Source: Nitrospira sp. (GTDB lineage Bacteria; Nitrospirota; Nitrospiria; Nitrospirales; Nitrospiraceae). Taken from it: DNA of 64,000 nt. Below the pieces are notes generated by a model. The model made no database searches. It was not told the DNA's origin and worked only from the letters and a program-made list of their open reading frames with translations. Shown here in pieces: positions 41,690 through 50,562 of this stretch. The DNA lies in NCBI GenBank assembly GCA_024998685.1, contig JACOEH010000002.1:1-64000 (forward strand), read 5' to 3'. Numbering within the stretch: the first letter of the stretch is position 1; each line of letters starts with the position of its first letter. The translations under genes and the position numbers were made by a program.

Positions 41690-44332
41690 ATGAGCGGAAT
41701 GCGGAATCCTCTGCGGCATGGATTGACGGGTCAAGCAAGTCTCGCGATCGCCGCACTCGTCTTGATGGTAACGGCATTTCTCCCTGATGCCTCAGCCGAT
41801 ATCAGCTACGTGTACGATGATGCGGGCCGCTTGCGCGCCGTCATTGATCCGGCGACCAACACTGCCATCTATGCCTATGATGCGGTCGGGAATCTCACCG
41901 GCATCACGCAACAAGCGTCTTCCACCCTAGCCCTCTTCCAATTCATGCCCTCGGCGAGTCCAATCGGGTCCACGGTCACCCTCTATGGCACGGGCTTCAG
42001 TGCCACGCCGGCCTCGAATACCGTGAAATTCAACGGCACGACGGCGACGGTGCTCACGGCCTCCACCACGGTGTTGACGGCGACCGTGCCGAGTGGCGCC
42101 ACCACGGGATCCATCAGCGTCACCGTGGGAGCGAATACGGCGACCAGTGCGGCCTCCTTTACGGTCGGGAGTGGCGCGCCGACGCTTGCCAGCTTCGGTC
42201 CTGCGGTCGGGAACTATGGGGCAACCGTGACCCTGACCGGGACGAATTACGACACGACGCCGATCAACAATCGCGTGGCCTTTACCGCCGCGATGGGCGC
42301 GGTCTCGACTGCCACCAGCACGACCATCACCGTTCCCGTGCCGAGTACAGCCCAAACCGGTCCCATCTCCGTCTCCACCATTCAAGGCACGGCCACGAGT
42401 AGCACCGAGTTCTATGTCGCGCCGCCGGACGTGGTGTCCACGGACGTGCAATACACCGGACGGGTCGCCGTCGATGGGTCCACCGTGACGGCCTCCATCA
42501 CCACGGCGAACAAGACCGGCCTGATGGTGTTTGATGGGACCGCAGGACAGCGAATCAGCGTCGGCTTCAGTGGTGTGACTATTTCGCAGTTCGCGGCGTC
42601 CGTCTATCGTCCCGATGGCGTCTCGATGACCGTCCTCGTCCCCTCATTCAGTACCGGTGGCGGCAGCATCGACTTGGATATCCTGCCCCTCACCGGCACG
42701 TATACAATCGTGCTCGATCCAGTGAGCACCTACACCGGGAATATCAGCGTCACGGTTTCGACGGAACTGACCGGTACCATCACGCCCGGCGGGGCAGCAG
42801 TCCCGATTTCCATCACGCGAGTGGGCCAGAACGCCCGCTATACTTTCACCGGGACATCCGGTCAAACGATCAGTCTCGGCGTCACGTCGGTCACGATGGC
42901 TTCCCTTAATGTGTCGATTTTCAAGCCGGATGGGACTGCGCTCGTCATCCCCACTCCGTTCACGACCAGTGGGGGCGCAATCGATAGCCAAGTCCTGCCG
43001 GTCTCTGGGACCTATACGATGCTTGTCGATCCGTCCAGTGCCTATACCGGCAACGTCACGCTCACGCTCTACAACCAGCCCGATGTCACGGGTTCCATCA
43101 CTATTGACGGGGCCACGGTGTCCCCAACTCTGACGGTTCCAGGCCAGCGTGCCCGGTATACGTTCACAGGCACCGCAGGCCAATGGGTGAATCTCGGGAT
43201 GACCAGCGTGACCATCAGTGCCAGTACCGTCTCCATGCTGAAACCGGACGGAACGACGTTGGCCTCCACCTTCCTTGGAACCAGTGGCGGAAGCCTCGAT
43301 CCCACGGCCGCATTACCCACCACAGGTACCTATACTATCGTGGTGGATCCGTCCGGTCTGGCGACCGGCAATATGACCCTCACACTCACGTCGCCGCTGA
43401 CGGGAACCATCACCCTGGACGGAGCCGCCGTGCCACTCAATCTCACCAAGGCCGGCCAAACGGTGCGCTATATCTTCACCGGCACCAGCGGGCAATGGCT
43501 GAGCCTGGGGCTCACATCAGTGACCATCTCCTCGAGCACTGTGACCCTCCTCAAGCCTGATGGGACGACGCTTGTCGCCACAACCGTCGGCACAAGCGGG
43601 GGAGGTCTCGAACCGCCCAACACCTTGCCCACGACCGGGACTTATACGATCGTCGTTGATCCAGCGGGAACGAACACCGGTAATATGACGCTGACATTGA
43701 TGTCGTATCTCTCCGACACGCTGAATCTCAATGGCACCCCGACGACGACCACGATCACTCCAATCGGTCGGAATGCGCTCTACATCTTTACAGGGACGGC
43801 GGGACAGTGGGTCAGCCTCGGCATGACCAGTGTAACCATTCCCTTGGCCACCGTCACCTTCTGGAAGCCGGACGGAACCCAGTTCGCCTCGACGACCGTG
43901 GGCACCAGCGGTGGCAGTCTCGATGCCTCGACCGCGCTCCCCACGACGGGGACCTATACGGTCACCGTTAATCCGGCCGCCCAGTACACCGGCACTATCA
44001 CGTTGACGCTCTCGACCGAGGTCTCCGGCAGCGTCACGATTAATGCGGCTGCCACCCCGATCACCATCGGCCGGGCTGGGCAAAACGCGCGGTACACCTT
44101 CGCCGGCACCGCCAGCCAGCAGGTCACCGTCAAGATCACGGGCAATACGCTGGGCAGCGTCAGTGTGAATCTGTATACCCCGAGCGGGAGCTATCAGACG
44201 GGAACCACGAACTCAGCGGCGAGCTTTAACTTGAGCACGGTGACCCTGAGCACCACGGGGACCTACACGGTCACCATCAATCCGCAGACGACGGCTACTG
44301 GGAGTCTCTCCCTCCAGGTGACAAGTCCATGA
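41690..44332 (+). CDS. Exported YD/IPT-TIG protein with six ~105-residue beta repeats (880 aa)
   Basis: After a signal peptide (GQASLAIAALVLMVTAFLPD, cleavage near ASA) come two YD motifs (ISYVYDDAGRLRAVIDP and IYAYDAVGNLTGI), two IPT/TIG immunoglobulin-like domains (SPIGSTVTLYGTGFS; VGNYGATVTLTGTNY) and six repeats that begin like GTITLDGAAV, contain YTFTGTAGQW and end in TGTYTIVVDP. The repeats resemble pre-peptidase C-terminal beta domains. The start is ATG 41690 or 41699. Its stop overlaps the Rhs gene start (ATGA), so both proteins are made together. It may be a surface fibre, a carrier or a binding partner for the Rhs protein. It is low in charged residues and Thr-rich, as expected outside the cell. 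Confidence 0.8.
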   Translation: MSGMRNPLRHGLTGQASLAIAALVLMVTAFLPDASADISYVYDDAGRLRAVIDPATNTAIYAYDAVGNLTGITQQASSTLALFQFMPSASPIGSTVTLYGTGFSATPASNTVKFNGTTATVLTASTTVLTATVPSGATTGSISVTVGANTATSAASFTVGSGAPTLASFGPAVGNYGATVTLTGTNYDTTPINNRVAFTAAMGAVSTATSTTITVPVPSTAQTGPISVSTIQGTATSSTEFYVAPPDVVSTDVQYTGRVAVDGSTVTASITTANKTGLMVFDGTAGQRISVGFSGVTISQFAASVYRPDGVSMTVLVPSFSTGGGSIDLDILPLTGTYTIVLDPVSTYTGNISVTVSTELTGTITPGGAAVPISITRVGQNARYTFTGTSGQTISLGVTSVTMASLNVSIFKPDGTALVIPTPFTTSGGAIDSQVLPVSGTYTMLVDPSSAYTGNVTLTLYNQPDVTGSITIDGATVSPTLTVPGQRARYTFTGTAGQWVNLGMTSVTISASTVSMLKPDGTTLASTFLGTSGGSLDPTAALPTTGTYTIVVDPSGLATGNMTLTLTSPLTGTITLDGAAVPLNLTKAGQTVRYIFTGTSGQWLSLGLTSVTISSSTVTLLKPDGTTLVATTVGTSGGGLEPPNTLPTTGTYTIVVDPAGTNTGNMTLTLMSYLSDTLNLNGTPTTTTITPIGRNALYIFTGTAGQWVSLGMTSVTIPLATVTFWKPDGTQFASTTVGTSGGSLDASTALPTTGTYTVTVNPAAQYTGTITLTLSTEVSGSVTINAAATPITIGRAGQNARYTFAGTASQQVTVKITGNTLGSVSVNLYTPSGSYQTGTTNSAASFNLSTVTLSTTGTYTVTINPQTTATGSLSLQVTSP

Positions 44333-47300
44333 AAAACGTACTGGCCAAAGCTCTCTTCACCAGTAGTCTCAGGCTCATCCTGTCGCTCGGTGGAGCACCT
44401 GACTCACTCCATGCACAGGGATTCGTGCCGGTGCCCTCGCCAGCAGTCACTAACATTCCGATCGCGCCGGGCAACTTTCTGGGGCTGAACCAAAGTGTGA
44501 CCACCTATTTCAATGGACAAGCCGTGACGACCACAGGAGGAAACGGGCTCACGGGGTGGGGAGCGTATGATGCGGTGGCCTGGTTTGTCTTTGATGGGTC
44601 TGCACCTCCTCTGTATGGAATCCCAGCTGGATGGATACGGACAAGCAGCGGCATGGGCTACTGTAAGCCTGCATATGGCAATGCCTGGTACATCTCTATT
44701 ATGTTTCCTCCCGGTTCGACTCCCATTAGCCTGAGCGGTGGAACCTCTTGCTGGCCGCCCTCTCCGTATCTTCCTCCCTTAGTACAAGCGATGCATATGG
44801 TTGGTCAACCCAATGGGCCGGAGTTTCCTGATCCCCTCCCGGTCGAATTTAAAGCTCCGGGAGACCACTATAGTTGTGCCGGTGATCCCTGTGACACCAA
44901 AACCGGCTTGTACTATCAACAGGATACCGACATCGAAATGCCCGATGTGATGCCCATCCGCTTCACGCGGACCTATCGGACACAAGATACGGGGGTGCGG
45001 GCTTTTGGCATCGGTGCGAGCCATAACTATGCACAGTACATGCTCCGGGATGACTTGTGCAGCACCGTGCGCATCGTCATGCCCGATGGCGGCTACCGCG
45101 AGTTCACACGAACGAGCGGCACGAATTGTTTAGATTCGACTCTAGCACATACGACGACCCAGACATCCTTTTATGGCGCGACCCTTCTCTGGGATCAAAC
45201 CGTCCAGCGCTATCGCCTCACATTCAAGGATGGTACGGAGTGGCGGTTCAGCGAGTATGGGGCCCTCGTGGCTATGCTCGATCGCACCGGCAATGTGATG
45301 ACCCTCACGCGCGCAGCTGCCGGAGGCTTAGGCGGTAACCTGACCAAGATCACGACGCCCAATGGTCGTTATCTGACCTTCACCTATGACAGCAGCAACC
45401 GCATCACCCAAGTCAATGATATCCTCGGCCGGACCATCATCTATACCTACGATGCGAATGGGAATTTGTGGAAGGTGACGAATCCGCTGAGTGGGGTGAG
45501 CGAGTATACCTACGATGCCTCCCATCGATTGCTGACCGCGAAAGAACCCAACGGCAACACCCATGTCACCAATACCTACGATGCGAACGGGCGGGTGGCA
45601 ACGCAGACGCAAGCCGACAGCACGACGTATCAATTTGTCTATACACTCAATGGCAGCGGGGACGTGATTCAGACCGATGTGACGGACCCCCGAGGATACG
45701 TCAAACGGTTTACCTTCAACAGCGCGGGCCTGACCGACACGATTACTGAGGCGTTGGGCCAACCGGAAGCGCAGTCCACGACCTATGAATGGCAAACCGG
45801 AACGAATCTCCTCCTCAGTGTGACCGATACGCTGAGCCGCAAGACGGCCTACACCTACGACAGCAAGGGCAATGTCCTCACGGTGACGCGACTCGCGACG
45901 ACGCCCAATGCGGTGACCACGACATTCACCTACGACCCGACCTATAGCCAAATTGCAACGGTGACCGACCCGCTCAATCACACGATGACGTTGGGCTATG
46001 ACACGAAAGGCAATCTCACGACGATCACCAATGCGTTGAGCAAGACCACGACCATCACGGTCAATACCCAGGGGCAGCCGCTCACGATCACCGATCCCCT
46101 GAGTAACCAGACCACCTTCACGTATCAACTGGGCGATCTGATCAAGGTGAAAGATCCGCTCAATCGTGAAACCCAGCGCATGCTGGATGCGGCCGGACGG
46201 CTGAGGAGCCTGATCAACCCGTTGAGGCAAAAGACGATCTATACGCCGGACGCCCTCGACCGCCTCACGCAGCTCACCGATGCCATCAACGGCGTCACGC
46301 AGTTCGGGTACGATGCCAACAGCAACCTTTTGACTGTCACCGATGCGAAGAGCCAACAGACGGTCTACACACCCAACAATATGAATCGGACGACCAGCCG
46401 GAAAGATCCGCTGCTCAATACCGAAACCTACACCTACGACAACAACGGCAATCTGGCGACTGTTCTGGACCGGAACAGCCAGACGACGACGTATACGTAT
46501 GATGCTCTCAACCGAAGAACAAAGGCCACGTTCCAGGATGGGACGAGCACGAACTACACGTACGATGGTGGCAATCGCATCACGCAGGTGCAGGAGAAAA
46601 ATGCGGGCGGCACGGTCACCGACACGATCACGAGAAGCTACGATGATCTCGACCGAATCACCCAGGAAGTCACCGCGCAAGGGACAGTGAACTACACGTA
46701 TGATAATGCCAGCCGCAGAGCCACGATGACGGTCGTTGGTCAAACGCAAGTGGTGTACACCTACGATAATGCGAATCGCTTGACGCAGATTCAGCAAGGC
46801 ACGAGTACCGTCACGATTGGCTATGACGACGCCGACCGTCGCACCAGTGTGACCTATCCCAATACGAACAGCATTATCTATGGCTACAATATCGCATCCG
46901 AACTGACGAGCCTGACCTATAAACAAGGGGCCACGACAATGGGGACCCTGACGTACACCTACGATCTCGCCGGGAACCGCCTGACGACGGGCGGGACTTT
47001 CGCGCGCTCCAACATCCCTCCAGCATTGACCACCACCAATTACAATGCGAACAACCAACAGACCACATTCGGGACCACGACGGAGACGTATGATTTAAAC
47101 GGCAACTTGGCCACCACGACCGATGCCAGCGGGACGACGACCTACACGTGGAATGCAAGAAACCAACTCGCGAGCATCAGCGGCCCAAGCCTCTCCGCCA
47201 GCTGTACCTATGATAGCTTTGGGAGACGTACCGGCAAGACGATCAATGGCACGACCACGAATTTTGTCTATGACGGACTCAACCCTATCCAAGAAATGAG

Positions 47301-48051
47301 CGGCGCGACGGTCACGGCGAATCTTCTGACCGGCTTGGGCATCGATGAATTTTTCACCAGAACCGATGGAGTCGGTGTCCGGGCCCTCCTTCCCGATGCT
47401 CTCGGTTCAACGGTGGCCTTAGGTGATGGGACAGGAACCTTACAAACTCAATTTACCTATGAACCATTCGGCTTCACCTCCCAGACCGGCGCTTCCAGTA
47501 CGAGCAGCTATAAGTTCACTGGCCGGGAAGATGATGGCACAGGGCTCTATTACTATCGGGCACGTTACTACCAACCAAGATTCCAGCGGTTTATTGCCGA
47601 GGACCCGATCGGGTTTAGCGGGGGCGACGTGAATCTCTATGCTTATGTCCGCAACAAGCCACTGCAGCTCATCGACCCATTAGGATTAGCGGTGGGAGAT
47701 CGGTGGGATATTCTGGCTAATTATCTTCGCGCTCTCCAGATAGCTGATGAGGAACTTAGAAAACGTCAAGGGCACAATGATTGTAGTGATGCTATGCGTC
47801 ATGCAATGTGGAACAAGCGCATGACCGAAGAGCTTGGGCATTGGTATTCCTTACTCTTTGGAATGGGACATGAGCTCCAGGACATCTTGCAAGGTCAACC
47901 GCTTCAAGAAATGAGAATGGATTTGCACAACAATTCCGTCGGACGCAATGCAGCTGGTGGACCTATCAACCAAAGTGATCTACAGACTAGTCCAGGTTCT
48001 GGTATTAGCTTGCCATATCAACGTGGAACCGGTTCATCATACCCATATTAA
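44329..48051 (+). CDS. Rhs-family polymorphic toxin-like protein (1240 aa)
   Basis: A signal peptide (MKNVLAKALFTSSLRLILSL) leads into a DUF6531-like N-domain (GDPCDTKTGLYYQQDTDIEM, then PIRFTRTYRT) and many YD repeats that form the Rhs shell. The core ends with the hallmark YYYRARYYQPRFQRFIAEDP and NPLQ-like LIDPLGL near residue 1122. The last 118 residues are a variable tip: NDCSDAMRHAMWNKRMTEEL, then GHELQD and MDLHNNSVGR, resembling DUF6973 domains. Its conserved D, H, W, HE and HNN residues suggest a catalytic or metal site. The tip DNA is richer in A and T than the core, which fits acquisition by exchange. It has no type VI adaptor, so export is probably Sec-dependent. Confidence 0.85.
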   Translation: MKNVLAKALFTSSLRLILSLGGAPDSLHAQGFVPVPSPAVTNIPIAPGNFLGLNQSVTTYFNGQAVTTTGGNGLTGWGAYDAVAWFVFDGSAPPLYGIPAGWIRTSSGMGYCKPAYGNAWYISIMFPPGSTPISLSGGTSCWPPSPYLPPLVQAMHMVGQPNGPEFPDPLPVEFKAPGDHYSCAGDPCDTKTGLYYQQDTDIEMPDVMPIRFTRTYRTQDTGVRAFGIGASHNYAQYMLRDDLCSTVRIVMPDGGYREFTRTSGTNCLDSTLAHTTTQTSFYGATLLWDQTVQRYRLTFKDGTEWRFSEYGALVAMLDRTGNVMTLTRAAAGGLGGNLTKITTPNGRYLTFTYDSSNRITQVNDILGRTIIYTYDANGNLWKVTNPLSGVSEYTYDASHRLLTAKEPNGNTHVTNTYDANGRVATQTQADSTTYQFVYTLNGSGDVIQTDVTDPRGYVKRFTFNSAGLTDTITEALGQPEAQSTTYEWQTGTNLLLSVTDTLSRKTAYTYDSKGNVLTVTRLATTPNAVTTTFTYDPTYSQIATVTDPLNHTMTLGYDTKGNLTTITNALSKTTTITVNTQGQPLTITDPLSNQTTFTYQLGDLIKVKDPLNRETQRMLDAAGRLRSLINPLRQKTIYTPDALDRLTQLTDAINGVTQFGYDANSNLLTVTDAKSQQTVYTPNNMNRTTSRKDPLLNTETYTYDNNGNLATVLDRNSQTTTYTYDALNRRTKATFQDGTSTNYTYDGGNRITQVQEKNAGGTVTDTITRSYDDLDRITQEVTAQGTVNYTYDNASRRATMTVVGQTQVVYTYDNANRLTQIQQGTSTVTIGYDDADRRTSVTYPNTNSIIYGYNIASELTSLTYKQGATTMGTLTYTYDLAGNRLTTGGTFARSNIPPALTTTNYNANNQQTTFGTTTETYDLNGNLATTTDASGTTTYTWNARNQLASISGPSLSASCTYDSFGRRTGKTINGTTTNFVYDGLNPIQEMSGATVTANLLTGLGIDEFFTRTDGVGVRALLPDALGSTVALGDGTGTLQTQFTYEPFGFTSQTGASSTSSYKFTGREDDGTGLYYYRARYYQPRFQRFIAEDPIGFSGGDVNLYAYVRNKPLQLIDPLGLAVGDRWDILANYLRALQIADEELRKRQGHNDCSDAMRHAMWNKRMTEELGHWYSLLFGMGHELQDILQGQPLQEMRMDLHNNSVGRNAAGGPINQSDLQTSPGSGISLPYQRGTGSSYPY

Positions 48052-48074
48052 TTGGTTGTTATTTGGTGAGGGTT

Positions 48075-48434
48075 ATGAAGGAATACTGGAAGGTTGTGGT
48101 GCCGGTAGTAAGTTTGTTCTTTCTGGCGTCTGTGTATTTCACATCGACAGCTCTTAGCTACGTTGGCGAAGTGCTTATCATAAACTCAGCTACAGAGCCG
48201 ATAAAAAATGGTCAAGTGGAAGTTTGCGGGCAGAAATTTCAGCTTGGGGAGATCGGTCAGGGGAAGACGAAGGCGATCCAGTACAAAGTGCGCTCAGACT
48301 CACACTTCGCACTCATAGTGGAGTTTGTTTCGGGAAAGAAAGTTTCAAAGGAGTTAGGTTATGTCACGAGTGGAAGAGATTTTAAGCATGTTCTAACTTT
48401 GAAAGATGATGAAGTGTCCATCGAACTACAATAA
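48075..48434 (+). CDS. Candidate immunity protein for the Rhs tip, membrane-anchored (119 aa)
   Basis: It follows the Rhs gene by 23 bases and has one N-terminal membrane helix (YWKVVVPVVSLFFLASVYF), followed by a soluble domain (YVGEVLIINSATEPIKNGQV, then CGQKFQLGEIGQG). Position and size fit an immunity protein that protects the cell from the tip activity. The sequence is A/T-rich like the tip. TTG 48063 or GTG 48066 are alternative starts. I do not recognise a family, so the immunity role is inferred from position only. Confidence 0.6.
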   Translation: MKEYWKVVVPVVSLFFLASVYFTSTALSYVGEVLIINSATEPIKNGQVEVCGQKFQLGEIGQGKTKAIQYKVRSDSHFALIVEFVSGKKVSKELGYVTSGRDFKHVLTLKDDEVSIELQ

Positions 48435-48466
48435 CTGAGACGAGAAAAGTTTAAAAAGTCAGATCA

Positions 48467-49036
48467 CGATTTGCCTACAACCTCGCCTCGGAACTCACGA
48501 GCCTCACCTATAAGCAAGGGGCCACGACGCTGGGCACGTTAACCTATACCTATGATCTGGCAGGGAATCGCCTCACCACCGGGGGCACCTTCGCCCGCAC
48601 CAATGTGCCGCCGGCGCTGACAACGACTAACTACAATGCGAACAACCAACAGACCACGTTGGGGACCACGACGGAGACGTATGATTTAAACGGCAACTTG
48701 GCCACCACGACCGATGCCAGCGGGACGACGACCTACACGTGGAATGCAAGAAACCAACTCGCGAGCATCAGCGGCCCAAGCCTCTCCGCCAGCTGTACCT
48801 ATGATAGCTTTGGGAGACGTACCGGCAAGACGATCAATGGCACGACCACGAATTTTGTCTATGACGGACTCAACCCTATCCAAGAAATGAACGGCGCGAC
48901 GGTGACGGCCAACTTGCTCACGGGCTTGGACATCGACGAATTTTTCACCAGAACGGATAGTGTCGGCGCCCGTGCATTACTGCCCGATGCTCTTGGTTCA
49001 ACTGTTGCACTTGGAGTTAGAACTCAAGTGTCGTAA
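48467..49036 (+). pseudogene. Displaced Rhs core fragment
   Basis: This repeats the region 46885-47430 of the Rhs gene. About 250 bases (48649-48899) are almost identical to 47047-47297. The reading frame has no start of its own, because a TAA closes it at 48452, and it loses homology near 49010, ending in TAA before the YYYRARYY hallmark and any tip. It is a remnant of an earlier Rhs 3' end, as left behind when tips are exchanged by recombination. Confidence 0.8.
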
Positions 49037-49055
49037 ACCGGGCGACGTCGGGGCC

Positions 49056-49409
49056 TCACGGGATTCGCCACAGCAGATACGCCGCCGTGACAGTCCCCAA
49101 TACCGCGCCACCGTAGCACAGTACATTGATGATCTCGTTCAAGTGTTTGATCTGGAGCCCGTCATACAGGGTGAACCGGAAACGGTGGGCCCCGTGGAAC
49201 AGGGAAAGAAAGCAAAACACGAACAGATACACCCGCACGAGCGGCGGCCGAATCAGGGCCAACAGCGTTTCGTCGCTGGGCGGATTCAGCCATCCCAAGG
49301 GGAAGGCTATGGCGAATAAAAACAAGTGGACCGGCATCAACAGCGCAGACACGCTGCCGCCGGCGCTGAAGAGAAGCCACAGGAAGGGTTCATTCGACCG
49401 TTTGCTCAT
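49056..49409 (-). CDS. frdD: Fumarate reductase membrane anchor FrdD (117 aa)
   Basis: It has three hydrophobic helices (LLFSAGGSVSALLMPVHLFL; VYLFVFCFLSLFHGAHRFRF; LCYGGAVLGTVTAAYLLW) and close to the 119 residues of E. coli FrdD. The HGAHRFR segment is typical. With FrdC it anchors the catalytic FrdAB and binds menaquinol. The start overlaps the frdC stop region (TGAATG). Confidence 0.85.
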   Translation of the reverse strand: MSKRSNEPFLWLLFSAGGSVSALLMPVHLFLFAIAFPLGWLNPPSDETLLALIRPPLVRVYLFVFCFLSLFHGAHRFRFTLYDGLQIKHLNEIINVLCYGGAVLGTVTAAYLLWRIP

Positions 49410-49817
49410 TCACCCTCGCAGGACGATCCAGGCGACGCCGAGGCTGACGATCACCCAGGCGACGTAGTTCGACCCCGAGATGGCCCAGTCCGGAACCCTC
49501 TGCCCCTTCACGCGGATCACCATCGTCTTGGGCGTCAGGCTGAACCACGTGACGGCGTGGAACAGGACGAACAGGAACGCAATGACGTTGATCCCGAGCA
49601 TCAGCGGATGCCGCATCCATACGTGAAAAGCCGCGTTGGCCGACGGCCCGTGAGTCAGGGCCCAGATCTGGACGAGCGTCAGCAGCACGGTCCAGCCCAC
49701 AAACACACTGCTTGCCTCGCGCAGAATGAATTTGAGATACGGCCAGCGCGCCAGCCACCAATAGGCCGATATGCGCCGGTGATAGGACCTGGGTAGATAC
49801 TCGGTGGGTTTGATCAT
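49410..49817 (-). CDS. frdC: Fumarate reductase membrane anchor FrdC (135 aa)
   Basis: The opening TEYLPRSYHRRISAYWWLAR matches the E. coli-type FrdC N-terminus. Three membrane helices follow (SSVFVGWTVLLTLVQIWAL; LGINVIAFLFVLFHAVTWF; GSNYVAWVIVSLGVAWIVL). The length is close to the usual 131 residues. It begins four bases after frdB ends and is followed directly by frdD. Confidence 0.88.
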   Translation of the reverse strand: MIKPTEYLPRSYHRRISAYWWLARWPYLKFILREASSVFVGWTVLLTLVQIWALTHGPSANAAFHVWMRHPLMLGINVIAFLFVLFHAVTWFSLTPKTMVIRVKGQRVPDWAISGSNYVAWVIVSLGVAWIVLRG

Positions 49818-49821
49818 GGGG

Positions 49822-50562
49822 TTACTTCGCCCCTCTTGGAAGCACCATGGCTTTGAGCCATTCCGTGGCGGCCGTCAGCTTGTATTGTTGAATGGCCCCG
49901 GCGGGATCCACATGTTTGGGGCATACCTGAGTGCATTCACCGACAAACATGCATCCCCAGATGCCTTCATGATTCGAGAGGCTATCAAGGCGTTCGCTTG
50001 CCCCCTCGTCACGGGAATCCTTGTTGTAGCGTTGCGCCAGGGCGATCGCCGCAGGTCCAGCGAACTGGGGATCCAGACCGTAGATGGGACAGGCGGCGTA
50101 ACACAGCAGGCAGTTGATGCACATGCTGAACTGTCTGTACTCCTCCAACTGTGCCGGTGTCTGGGAGTACTCTCGGTCCATTGGCTTTTCGACCTTGCGA
50201 ATGATCCAGGGCTTGGACCGGGCCAGCTTCATCAGGAAATCCGATGTGTCCACGACCAAGTCCTTCAGGATGGGAAAGTGGCGCATCGGCTCGATGCGCA
50301 GGGGGCCCGGCGCATAGTCGGAGAGGAAGGTGGCGCAGGCCAGCTTCGGGACACCGTTGATCATCATGCCGCAGCTGCCGCACACGCCCATCCGGCAGGA
50401 CCAGCGAAACGTCAGTGACCCGTCGAGATGATCCTTGATGCAGTTCAGCGCATCGAGCACGACCCATTCCTTGTGGAGCGGCACTTCATACGAAGTCACG
50501 CCGGGCTCGGGATCACGCGCGGGATTGTAGCGTGCGACCTCAATCGTGATCCTACTCGCCAT
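49822..50562 (-). CDS. frdB: Fumarate reductase iron-sulfur subunit FrdB (246 aa)
   Basis: FrdB passes electrons from quinol to the flavin subunit through three clusters. The [2Fe-2S] site is [22 protein letters not shown], with cysteines at about residues 56-76. The [4Fe-4S] and [3Fe-4S] sites are [12 protein letters not shown] near 149 and [17 protein letters not shown] near 204. The start at ATG 50562, with GGAACCGAGG upstream, overlaps the frdA end by 11 bases and gives the normal length; the frame is open further upstream inside frdA, but that is not coding. Confidence 0.92.
   Translation of the reverse strand: MASRITIEVARYNPARDPEPGVTSYEVPLHKEWVVLDALNCIKDHLDGSLTFRWSCRMGVCGSCGMMINGVPKLACATFLSDYAPGPLRIEPMRHFPILKDLVVDTSDFLMKLARSKPWIIRKVEKPMDREYSQTPAQLEEYRQFSMCINCLLCYAACPIYGLDPQFAGPAAIALAQRYNKDSRDEGASERLDSLSNHEGIWGCMFVGECTQVCPKHVDPAGAIQQYKLTAATEWLKAMVLPRGAK

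Noticed and set aside
45328-47058. A 576-codon open frame on the minus strand opposite the Rhs gene
   Set aside because: It is antisense to YD repeats whose codon pattern keeps the opposite frame open; it is Arg/Val/Gly-rich, has no motif and no ribosome binding site.
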